NCBI GenBank assembly: GCA_000727475.1
Contig: KL647321.1
Span: 451,536-515,535, forward strand
DNA: 64,000 bases
Origin: Sarcocystis neurona
Lineage: Eukaryota; Apicomplexa; Conoidasida; Eucoccidiorida; Sarcocystidae
Direction of reading: 5' to 3'
Part shown: in pieces, positions 1 to 10,800 of the stretch
How positions within the stretch are numbered: position 1 is the stretch's first letter
How the letters are laid out: each line of letters opens with the position of its first letter
Translations under genes and position numbers: made by a program
Notes under the pieces: generated by a model
Database searches by the model: none
What the model was told of the DNA's origin: nothing
Seen by the model: the letters and a program-made list of their open reading frames with translations, nothing else

Positions 1-471
1 GGTGCTGCTGCTGCTGCGACTACCTTCGGGGCGCAAGGACAGAAGAGCCGGGAACCCTCTGCTGCTGCTCTGGCTATCACTACTGCTGCTGCTAGTGCGC
101 CTGCTGCTGCGTGACGTACTGCCGCTGCTGTCCACTCGCCTCCCCCTGTCCTCGCAGCAGGAGCTCGCGCCTCTGCTAGTACTGCTGCCGGTGCTGCTTC
201 TGCCGTTGACGCCGTCGCTGCACCTGCGTGTGTGAGCGTTATTGCTACTGCTTCTGCTGTTGAGGCTAAACGTGCTCTGCCTCCTGCTGTTGCAGCTCTC
301 GTCCATCATGTTGCTGGGACTGCTGCCTGCGGTGGCTCTTCTGGGGCTCTGCGTTCTGTCGCCTTCTTTGTGGCTGCTGCTTTTGCTCTGGTTGCGACCG
401 CGGTGCTGCGGCTGGTGCTGCCGTGTCGCAACCTCCTCGCAGCCCTCCAGGCCGTTACCGCCTCGCCGTGA
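1..471 (+). other. Ala-rich CTG/GCT open frame at left edge, possible exon
   Basis: GCT/CTG-rich sequence that reads as alanine-rich protein in frame 1, interrupted by one TGA near position 112 and ending at a stop at about 471. Triplet repeats of this kind stay open in several frames, so openness alone is not proof of coding. It could be an exon of a gene that lies mostly outside the window, or intronic repeat. No conserved motif is visible. Confidence 0.2.
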
Positions 472-559
472 AGGCCTCATGGAGAACTGCAGAAGCAGCA
501 ACACAGAAGGTGGATACTACAAGGATTCGACGACAGAAGACACGGCAGGCGTGTAGAAG

Positions 560-3500
560 GAGGGAAAGATCAAAGTATCTGCTTCAGCGGGGAGGTGCGG
601 GATCCAGTAGCAAACCCGGCAGACGGGAGGAAGAGGCCCAAGACACACAGGGGGAGAAGCTTGACTGCGGAATGGTGCCGAAAGACACGAAGAACTACTG
701 AAGAATGGTCCACCAGGAGACAAAGGGAGAGGGGGGTGACAAACATAAAGGTGAAACACTGAGGTGGGTAGACGCTTTTTCGTGGGCACGAACGACAGAT
801 ACATAGGACCGAGGGAAGCCGTACGCGAGCACGCCAAACGGGAAAGACGCCGCCTAATTTGCTGCGGAAAACTACGGGAACAACAGGACTAACAGATGCT
901 TCCATGAACGCGGTGAAGGTTGCGGGAAACACCGTGGGGGACAAGAGGGAAGCAATGCACGCCACGAAGGTATCTTTGCTAACTTAAATGAAACCGTGAA
1001 TGCAGGAGAGACGGTGGGCAAAGGGGGAGAAAAACCGCGCACGAGAGCGATAACGTGGCTATCGCTGACCGTTCTCGTTTACTGAACTTTCCTTCTGCGT
1101 ACGGAAATCATCGTTTTACAGTTTGTTTGACTGTCTGGATCACGCTGCTGGGCTCTCACTCCATTCTTCTTTTTGAAACCATCCGTCTGTTCATTACTCC
1201 TTTATTTTTTCTATTCGTAGTCATGCCTGTCTGCTTGCACGAAACGGCAGTGACACTATGCCCCCGTACACGCGCGAGACCACCGGACGCCTCCACGAGA
1301 CACGAGAGGCTTACACGCTGGTGAAGCTTCGGAGGCGGCCAATGGAACACATCTTTAATGAAGAAAGGGGAGAGATACGACGTGGCACGATAACGCGCAT
1401 GCAAAGAATACAAATTGCCACTTCGCGTGTAGTCGGACTTTAGGCGGACGCTCATTTCCACCTGGAAACATTGAAATTTGAAAAATACGGCAACCTGCAA
1501 ACCACGACGGTCCACAAATATTGTGACGGAGGGCCAAGATCACGCTATTCACTGAACCACCCCTGGCGACAGACAATGACAAAATGCGTGCAAATATTTT
1601 TCCACAAAATCCGATAGAAATCTACGCAATTGTCTCCGTCGTACAGCTACGCAAATTCAGTGCACCCGTTCACACGCGTCACACAACCGGCGACAGCTCC
1701 GACCGGCGAAGCACCAGCTTGAAGTAGCACACACGGCGTAGGCCAACAATGGGGAGCCAAGAGGGACAGCTGCGACAGCACGAGCAGCACCAATGTCATC
1801 ACCAGTCCCGCTGACGCAGCCAAGGCAAATGTAGCTGCACGAACAGCAGCGGGAAACAGTAACAACAACATGTCAACACTGCGACAGAAACACCAGCGGC
1901 GGCAGGAAGAGTGCTGGCAGGGTAGCAACAGCAGCGTCCTCAACACCAATACCGCGGCAGTATCAGCAGCGACCGCAGCAGAACACCATCCACGGGTGTT
2001 TACTAGCGAAGAGAAGGAGAAACGTGAAATATATTTCAACCGGAAAAGTGAAGTATACTGGAGTGATACGCGCAAAATGTTCTGTCGACTACTTTCAGGC
2101 CGAAAAAAAAAGTTGTGCTGTCGCGTCATACATGGTCTTGTTTTCGTGATGGGGGTTATATATTCAGGGTTTCGTTTGTACTTACACACACGAATGAACT
2201 CTTTACGTTGACGGTGCGACATTGTCCCTTTAATCGAGAACAAACAGAATCGCATTATATTTCAGCAGTTGCAGGGAGTGCTGTAGGACTAGGAGTTTTC
2301 AGTATTCGAGTAGGTGTCTGTCATGCGTATGAACGAACCGAAGCCGCCGCGAGGGCTGCAGGGCTAAGAATTTCAGTATACGTGTCAGTCTCTGCCATGT
2401 GTATGAACGGATCCGTACGCATGTCTACATAGATCTGTATTAGTCGTGTGTAGAGAGGTGGGCAGGTCTGCACTTGTAGTAACGCACGTGTACGTATCTA
2501 TGTTTACAGCTGGCTAGCGGAGACTGGAAAAACATACACGTGAAACGCGCCAGTGCGGTTGAGATGAACGAGAACAGAAGAAGACTGGTGTGTAGAGCAT
2601 TATAGGTGGACGTTTAAACATTACAGTGGAGAACAAAGAACCGAGAGAGATGGCCATGTGTCAGTTTAGATACGCACGCAGAGCATGAGCAAAGGACGAC
2701 GAACGCTACTAACTGATACTGAGACCGCACCTTGATAAAAAAGAGTAGCGCTGGTCGGTCACGGAGAGCCGAAGTAAAGAAGAGTAGGGCTGGTCGGTCA
2801 GGGAGAGTCGAAGTACAGAGGAATAGGGAGAAAAGGTGAGGAGGGATGAAACGTGAAGCACAGGAGGGCGCATATATCTTTTGGTATGCGACCCACAGGT
2901 CTGGGAAGAAGAGGGCAAGATAGACCCAAGAGCTTTGGGGGGAAGAAAGATTGAACACCGTTGTGGAAAATACAGATTGTACGAGGAGACGGCAGGAGAG
3001 GTGGCGTAGTGGAACAGATGAAGAACATTCAGGAAATCCGCGCTGAAAAAGGGTGCGGGAAAAATAGGGAAGGAGACTCTTTGCTGGAAGGGGACTTAAT
3101 CATACACGAGCTACTGGGGAAAGGAGAACAGGTTGCCGTATTAGGTGATTTGGAGGGAACCAAGGAAATCAGAAGAGCCGGACATATTGTTGGAAAGCGG
3201 AGGATGACACCAGGAGACGAGATTTGAAGAGTGTTGAAGGAACTCACTGAAAAGGGAGAGAAGCATGAGGAAGATGATGTACATGACCGGGAGAAGCATT
3301 GAAAAGGGGGGCAGTACGGAAGGGACGGACGGACCTTGCCGGAGTGGAAAAGGGATCCTTGGACCGAAGACAACGGAATGACAGGTTGAAAAGAATTAAG
3401 AGCAAATGATATGCTTATACAACGTAGAAGAATAAGAACTGTGGAAGAAAAAAAGGAGAGCAGACTGCTGAACTAAAGTGGAACAAAAGTGACAGCAGGA

Positions 3501-3890
3501 CAACGCCATTAACACAAACCACGAGGACAAGAGGAAAAAGGAGCTACTACCGTAGTGAAGAGGAACTAAAGACAAGAAGGCAAACGTGACACAGCATAGA
3601 GACATTACCACTGAAACAGAGCGCGGAGGCAAAGAGAAGAAGAAGGTCACCACGGACTCGAAGAGGAGAGAGAAGGAAGCCAACAACACTGTGTCAAGCG
3701 AGAAGCAGGAACTCGAGATGGAATCGTCTTGATAAAGTTGTGTGATGTCTACCTGTACACAATTGTTTCCTCGAGCTCGCTTCGACAGAAGGAGAGCCTT
3801 TAGCTACATAGTTTCAACAAACAGAGATAACTTCTGCGTGAGGTGTTCATGGAGAGCGTTCAGATGCACGTGTCACTGATAGCGTAGTGG
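560..3890. other. Repeat-poor stretch, no gene recognised
   Basis: Non-repetitive sequence of mixed base composition with only short open frames on both strands and no conserved block I can recognise. The part from about 2800 to 3720 is moderately purine-rich on the plus strand. A few CAG/CAA triplets occur at 1740-1990. I see no RNA gene here. Confidence 0.5.
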
Positions 3891-3897
3891 TTTCATT

Positions 3898-3960
3898 GTT
3901 GTTGTTGTGTTAGTAGTAGTAGTAGTAGTACTAGTTTTAGTACTACTAGTAGTACACGGA
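3898..3960. repeat. TAG/TTG trinucleotide microsatellite
   Basis: A short run of GTT/TTG triplets is followed by (TAG)n and then by its near mirror image, tactagttttagtactacta, so the array has some internal dyad symmetry. A second TAG array occurs at about 59577-59608. Confidence 0.85.
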
Positions 3961-4188
3961 AATTCAGACCACTGCTGTTAGTTGAGACATTGCTACACCG
4001 ACAATGTATGTATGACTCAAGATTACGGGAAGTTGACTACAAACGAGGTAAACAGGAATACGCCACGAAGCTAAAAACCCACTATACATTGTAGGACATT
4101 TTATTAAAAGCAGTATTACTTATTTGGTAGTAGCCACTGCAACTACGCAGACGAAAAATCATTCCGTATACAGTTCTAGGTGAAACGT

Positions 4189-4437
4189 CTCATACAATTT
4201 TATCTGGCCCATGATATACCTTCTGCGGCCTGCCATATTCAAAACACATCTCAGTCAGTTTTGACAGGACTCTACTGACATGAAGTCTGCCGTTGTAAAC
4301 TATTTCTGATTCGCGCTGCAAGGTTAGGAACGTATCACACCAGTCGTCCACAATACACTCTTTGCCGATAAATAAGCAGCGACAAGGGCGGCAAAAGGAC
4401 TTACGCTCAGAACATGCGGCAGCTGAGGAGTGCAGAC
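4189..4437 (-). pseudogene. Possible degenerate IS3/retroviral-type integrase fragment
   Basis: The minus strand reads about 83 codons between two stop codons. Near the end it contains IVDDW, then VSRVLSKL, then a glutamate-rich step and GRPQKVYHGPDK. In IS3-family OrfB proteins a comparable order is VVDDFTRE, RVL..L, GRP, then S/C-D-N-G-P-E-F, with the two aspartates and the glutamate catalytic. If the comparison holds, the second aspartate is histidine here and the glutamate is lost. No convincing upstream part of a transposase is readable; a downstream TGA closes the frame. The similarity is short and could be chance. Confidence 0.2.
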
Positions 4438-4439
4438 CA

Positions 4440-6871
4440 TTTCACGCTAAAACAAATGGGTCGAAATGAGGGATAAACCGCAGAAGAGTTCCCTCAAAGT
4501 TATGTGTAAATCTGATCCTTTCACTATCATCCCAGGGAGCCGAATCTGTTTGAGTCTGACCAACCATCTCTGGGATCTTCTACGTATAACTTTACTCATG
4601 ACCACCTCTCTCAAAAGTGTAGTTTGGGGTGTTGTGGGCTCGTCTGTCGCAGACGGTCTGTCAAGGGTACGGCAAATTAGCAAAGGCTTGTGCCTTTGCT
4701 TGTGCCTGCGAGATATATGGGACACAAGTCTACCTGTGCGCCGCTGAGTACGAACGATGCCAGATAAGTCTCTTCCTTACTCCTGCTGTCTAACTCGCTG
4801 CAGCTTGCTGACACAAAAAGTGTATCGAGATCTCTGTAACACTGGCTCTTCACCAGACTAGTGCTACCCAAACTATATTACTCTCTGTTGATGATCCATC
4901 TTTTAAAGAACACAGACATATTTAACAGAAATGTACTCACTTTTCTGTCCACGTACCCGCTGGTTTGGCCGGCAACTTACGACGTTTGGAAAAACACGCA
5001 CGTAGAGCACTCATCATTTTACGTGTTGTACCGTGGTACGTAGCTCGTCGGAATTTGGCGTCACATGTGCCATTCGTCCTCCTCGTAAGCACGGGTGAGA
5101 CTAGAGAAGAGTACTTCAATATATCTGCCTGACGACCTCTATCTTCAAGTTCGTGTGTGAGTTCTCGATACCGCCTAAGCAGGCGACGTATGCCTTTACG
5201 TAATAGCAGCGTTGGATCACAACAGGAGGCGTGCACAACCGGAAGTCTTTACAGTGGTCAGACTTCGTCGTGCATGTCAACCTGTTAGGTAAATTGAATT
5301 TGAATGAAAGTGCAAGAAGGATATTCAATTAAGGTATAATAGTCCTGGTCTTCAGGTGAGCGACGTTACGCCCAGAGGAATGCAGCATAAAACTGGGATC
5401 TAAAGCAGAGATCTACGTCCGCACACGCCGAACCGCTAATTGTTGCTTTCATCCTTTGCACAGCTTCGTCCACATCACACGAAAAGCTCTGCTAGCGGCG
5501 GCTAGGATTGCCGCGGGTTCGAACAACGTGTTCCCTCAGTGGCAGCAAGCTCGGCTACTGTGACGCTGTGCTTCCGCTGCGAAAGTACAACAGTCTCGTG
5601 GCAGCAACACTGGCTACTATGAAGCCCTGTTTTCCTTTGCAAAATATAACACCACCGTCTTCTCTCGAAGGGCAGAAATAGTAGGGTACACTGTATCTGC
5701 ACACGGCACGCGTTTTGCGTGCCTGTTTTAGGAAATCGGGGAGGTGACCCTAAGGAATGCGTGGTTTGTGACAATTTATAACAGTGTAACAAAAGCACAT
5801 CTCTGCGAGGATACTTCCAGTAGCTTGAGGCGTACGTACACCGAAACTTAATTTCTCACCTTAGCACGCGCCCATCAACATCCCTGCAAAGTATCCCTAC
5901 ACGCATTGTAACCAGTTAGCACACGGGCTATACGTAAATTATATTTAAAGTGGCCGCACAAACTAGATGACGAAGGGACAAGAACACATCTCTACCGCCC
6001 TCGTCTGTGTGCACTTCATCGTATTCCGTCTCTCTCTCACACAGACGCACCCCTACACATACACACACACAAAAACAGAAAGAAAATGCTGTCTTCCACT
6101 TCTCTTCGCGTAGCAGGCACATACCTGTAAGTACGCTTCATGTGCAGTACTACTTACGTGAGCACATACGTCGCAAGAGTATACATACAGATGTGAATTT
6201 TGCACACTCCGTCAGAAGTTCTTCGTTAAACGCTTTTTTCTGCGGTGAAAGGCGCCGCAGAAAACATCCAAGCGTCGTTAGTGTCTGCAGTCAGTCCCAC
6301 CGTGCCACGAACAGTGGGCAGAATGAAGCCTGTCCTCTCTCCACGACTGATGTAATTTCCGCATCTGCGCGTCGTTTTCTAGCAATTACAAGCGTTTACC
6401 CAATGAAGGGCTACTCAGATAAATATAGGATCCCTCCATATGTGAATACATACAAGCCGCTCATGCGGCGCCGTATGGTAGAGCGCATACAGCAGTGCCA
6501 CGTTCACTCTATCTCGAGTAATTACACGCGCTGACCGGGAGAGACGTTTACGCAACAAAAGACATCCCTCTCTACATCTTTAAAGGCATGCAAGCTACAC
6601 GCGCAGCGCCCTCTGCGAGAACGCATACGGCAGGGGTATCGAAAGCGATCTTCGTCAATGTCTCGACTTGCCTCGCACCTGTATGTTCCCCTAGTGGATA
6701 TGCGTACACGCACGGATGTGTCGCAGTAGGTGGGAACTGAAGCTTATTGTGGCTTGACATGTTTTGCAAACTGAACAACTACAAGCTCTGTTTTTTTCTG
6801 TGGCAGTCCTTTCCGTCTTTATTCGCCCTTCAAAACCACAGTATGACGGGCGAAATTTTAAAGAGGTCCCG
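4440..6871. other. Repeat-poor stretch, no gene recognised
   Basis: Both strands hold open frames shorter than 180 codons with no domain I recognise. A minus-strand frame at 4937-5236 has a Arg/Leu/Glu-rich segment that might be coiled coil. Short CA-rich sequence occurs at 6040-6080. The 3' flank of the RMC1-like gene should lie at the right end of this stretch, but no polyadenylation signal is distinctive. Confidence 0.5.
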
Positions 6872-7825
6872 TCAAGCGTCCGTGTCAACCTTCACGAGCC
6901 AGTCGTTATTCTCGTCTGCAGTTTGTGCCTCGTCGTCGCTGCCTATGCTGCGCGTAACTTCTCCAATTTCTTCCCACTCTCCGTGAGCGCAGCCGTGTAA
7001 TTCCTCGTCGAAACTGAGGGCTTCCGTGTCATAACGTTTTTCATATGTTACTTTGTGTGCTGCCCCCTTAAACCTGGACTCTCGTCGTTCTTTTTCATCT
7101 CGTTTCTCCTTCACTGCCAAAGAATACTCCAGAGCACTGCGTGTCCGCGGCGGCTGCTCTTGAATGTTTCCCAGTCCGCTTTCGGACCGTCTGCTGTCTT
7201 CCGAGTTGCGCTCATCTTTGGCATACGCAGCAGAAGCGTACAACTGCGCGACTTCCTCATTTTCAGCGCCGCTGTCACTCTCGTGGTGGTAAATCTCTTC
7301 ATCGTGGACTTTTTCTGAGTAAGTGGTTTCATCCGCACCGCTGGCGGCTTTCCCACTGGAGGTTGACGCCACAGGAAGGGAGGCAGTGGGCGAAGCTTTC
7401 CCTCTCTGTTGCTGCTGCTGCGGTTCTTGAGAAATAGACGTACTTTTGCTTGTTCCCTCCGCTGCCGCGGCTGCTGCGTTCTTCCGTTGCAGCAGCCCTG
7501 TAGGCAGCTGCTTCGGTGCCGCTGCTGCTGCCAGCGGATGTGGCAGCCACAGCCCACAGTCACTCAAATTTGGAGGTGCAAGGCTACCTGCTGCGGCATT
7601 GGGAGAAGAAGCAGTAAGCGGGAGAGTACCGCCGACCCCAGCAGCAACAGCTGGTGGCATAGGAGAGGCTGCTAATGCCCACGCACGGATGCACGCTAGA
7701 ATGTTCTGCAATAGTCCTGGCTGCTCTTCCTGTGTCTCGACATCTGCTGCAACTGCTCGCAGAAAATGTTTAAGGGGATACGAAGACGCTCCGTGGCGGC
7801 GCAGGAACGGAATTACCTTGAGATA
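6872..7825 (-). CDS. RMC1: RMC1 exon 9 (last), ends in TGA
   Basis: The exon opens after a pyrimidine-rich acceptor (ctgctgctgtctgccag) in phase 0 and gives YLKVIPFLRRHGASSYPL, then KHFLRAVAADVETQEE and LLQNILACIRAW. Joined to exon 8, this aligns without gaps with the last helices of human RMC1 (EVLLSKHQVLAALRFIRG onward, ending near FRFFEQRN). About 317 residues remain to the TGA, far more than the human tail. The extension holds Ala and Gln runs and then an acidic, Ser/Glu-rich C-terminus ending in VKVDTDA. A better-looking acceptor at 7884 is in the wrong phase for exon 8. Confidence 0.82.
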   Translation of the reverse strand, partial: YLKVIPFLRRHGASSYPLKHFLRAVAADVETQEEQPGLLQNILACIRAWALAASPMPPAVAAGVGGTLPLTASSPNAAAGSLAPPNLSDCGLWLPHPLAAAAAPKQLPTGLLQRKNAAAAAAEGTSKSTSISQEPQQQQQRGKASPTASLPVASTSSGKAASGADETTYSEKVHDEEIYHHESDSGAENEEVAQLYASAAYAKDERNSEDSRRSESGLGNIQEQPPRTRSALEYSLAVKEKRDEKERRESRFKGAAHKVTYEKRYDTEALSFDEELHGCAHGEWEEIGEVTRSIGSDDEAQTADENNDWLVKVDTDA

Positions 7826-10800
7826 CTGGCAGACAGCAGCAGTTACAGGCGGAAACACGCTGACAGAACTTAGGGAAGAACTGCTGTAGGGACAAACCAA
7901 AACAGTAGGCTCGGCGACGTGAGTAAAAAAGCGAAGCAGTACGGCAACGTAGGAGTTTACAGTACAGCTTTCTGCAGGAATGGAAAAACGGAGTTGCTTC
8001 CCACCTGCCGATCGTTACAATGGAGCGCAGAGACCAGCGTAATCAACGATACGTCAGCAGACACAGACCTGTTCAGCCTGCAAGTCACAGCCGCGCCAGC
8101 GGAACCGCTTGGCCTCCGTACAAACGTTAGCGACGAAGTGTCCCTGTTATGCCCCCTACTGCGCACCTATGTACGTAGTCCTATATTCAACGTATCCCTG
8201 TGAGCTATGCAGCTTTGTCGCTCTACCTTTATATGCGCGAGTTGTATAGACGTACATCTTACGCATCTATGTGTGCCTGATAATATAGCACTACCTCTGT
8301 CTCTTGCCTTCTCTGTCTGTCTTTTTCTCTAAATACATATGTGCACGTATACGCATCTGTGTTCTACGGAAGGTACGAGCGCAGACCCATGAGTATACAG
8401 GTTCTCACATTTGTGTGTGTATACACTTTAAGTGACCCCCTGTTCAAAGGCGTTCATAGTGGGCCATATTCGCACAAGTAGCTCCACGTGAAGTTGAAGT
8501 CGCAGATCGGAGCAGCTTTCGCAAGCTCACGCTGCAGCAGGGCGTGCACAGCATGCGGCGTCACCGGGAACACTCAGAAGTGCGTCAGAGCCGCAGTCTC
8601 GGAGTTTCCACAGTGCTATTTTTATTTTGTGTGACAGCGCGTATTACCGAAGATCTTCGGTGCAGCAGCTGAGGCGTCGCCGATCGTCCGGCGCCTCCAC
8701 AGATTTTGACGAAAGACTGCTGAGACAGCTGTCACGTCTGAGTGCGTACGCAGCTCTGTACGGGTGCATCTCGCACAGAAACGAAATGCGAAGCACTGCG
8801 TCGCCTAATTTCGCTGATTCTTTGTAGATGAGGCGACCGCAGCATATTGATGTAAGACATTAAGCGTGTCTACATTAGTGTGTGCACATACATATATTTA
8901 TATACATGTGGACGCAGCAAACCACCACCAGTGATCTCTTTGCGTCTTTGTGGATGTGATCTGCAGCTCTAAGTACGCACTGTGAGGCTGGTTGTTAAGC
9001 AATAGAACGAGCAGAAAGTGGTGAGACAGTCAGTAGCAGCGGTCGAGCACAGCAGCAACCGCAGGTAATCGCGATGGTAGCCGCAGCGCGAGCTGCAGCC
9101 GCAGAGAGCAAACCGCAGCAAGAGCAGCGACAGGAGAAGCCACACGGTAGCAGCATAGCAGAGGGCACGCAGCAGAAGACCACATCAGCGTCAGCCGGGC
9201 TACAAGTGCAGCAGCAACAACAGCAACAGCAGGAAAATGAAGGGAGCAGCATGAAGAGCAGGAGCAACAAACAGCAGGAGGGAAGGGAGAAAAAAGGCGT
9301 GTGTCCCTGAGGCGGGAGGAGAGTGCGCGGCTCGGAAAGAAAAGAAATAGAGCAGTCACACGTCCGACGACAGGATATGAAAGATTCGCAGTACGTGTGT
9401 GAGAGAGAAAAGACTGTCTATACGCTCCACGACAAGGACGCATGCAGCGCGAAATTCCCGGGCGGTTTCTGTCGTCGCTCCACACTCGCCTTTTTCTTGT
9501 ATGCGCATGAACTTAACTAATTCAAGCGAAGACCTCTCTGTTCCATAGAACTCTCCGGCATGTGATCTATGTTGCTGCGGCTGTTCCTGGTGACACTGGT
9601 GCTGCTGTCATGGAAAGGACTGCTGTCAATAGTGCTGCTGCTCGAGACTGACATCGCTGCTGCTCTGGATGCTACGGTTTCTGCTGAGGTTGCGTGTGTT
9701 GCTGCGGCTGGTGTTGCTCCTGCTGCTGCTGCTGGAGCTGTGACAGCTACTGCTGCTTCAGCCGTTGCTGCTGCTGGCGCTTTTGTTGCGAGTATGGATG
9801 CGAGGAGCTGTGTCGGTACTGCGCCTGTCATGGTGCCCTCAGATGATGGTGCTGCCGTTGCTCCCGCTGCTGCGTGCGTGGAGGCTGCGCCGGTGTTGCT
9901 GCGGCTCTGGGCGCTGCTATGTCGTCCTACTCGTACGGTTGTAGCAGCAGCTCACCTGTTTTAGCTCGATGAGAATTTCTACGAGAGTCTTCCACTCCCG
10001 CTGCCGTAATGCCATATCTAGACTCGCCTGCCTGATCCACGCCTCTTCGGCTTGCGTTCTGCTGCTTTTGAGGCTCCACCATCTCATTTGCTGCTCGACC
10101 ACATCCTGCTGCTGCTGTAGTAACTGCTGCTGCTGTTGGAGGAAGAGGAGCTGCGCCTGCTGCTTTTGCTCGAGCGGCAGCTGCTGCTCTGGCTCGTGGA
10201 ATACGGGCTGTAGCTGCGGCTGGGAAAGAAGCTGTCGCTGCTCTCGCAACAGCTGCTGCTGTTGCTCACGGACGAGCTGCTGCTGCTCCTGCTGGTGGAC
10301 TCCCTGCTGCTGGAGAAGCGCCTGTTGCCGCAGCAAGTGCTGCTGCTGCATCCGTAGCTGCTTCCACACGAAGACGAGGCGCTGCAGCAGATCGGGCGAG
10401 TCCTGCAGCACGTGATACTGCAGTAGCTGCCTCAGTATATCACCTGTAGCAGCAACAGGTGCACGGCACATGCGCCCGCATTTTATTTGAATATACATAT
10501 AAATTCTTTATGTGCATGCATGTATTCAGAAGTACTGCGGGCCTCCTCCACATGGTGTGTCTGTGCATAGATGAATATCCAGGCGAACTCATACGTACAG
10601 AAGTAGTATATCCTCTTACCCAGCAGCAGCTGGTTGAGGCAGACAACCCGTTTCCTTCAACGTCGAAGAATAAAAGCTTTTTACAAGCCTGCACCGCATG
10701 TCTCTGCTCTCTGAAAATTCCTCTACGCACATATATATATATGTATGTCTACATTTACATATGCGGCTGTCTTTCTGTTTCTCTATACACAAGCAAGCGC

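Noticed and set aside
5505..5535. GGTTCGAAC resembling a tRNA B box
   Set aside because: The trailing CC is absent, no anticodon arm or A box fits upstream.
9517..9831. Minus-strand Ala/Thr/Ser-rich frame ending in a stop
   Set aside because: Lies between RMC1 exons 8 and 9, which join directly across conserved sequence; no splice support.
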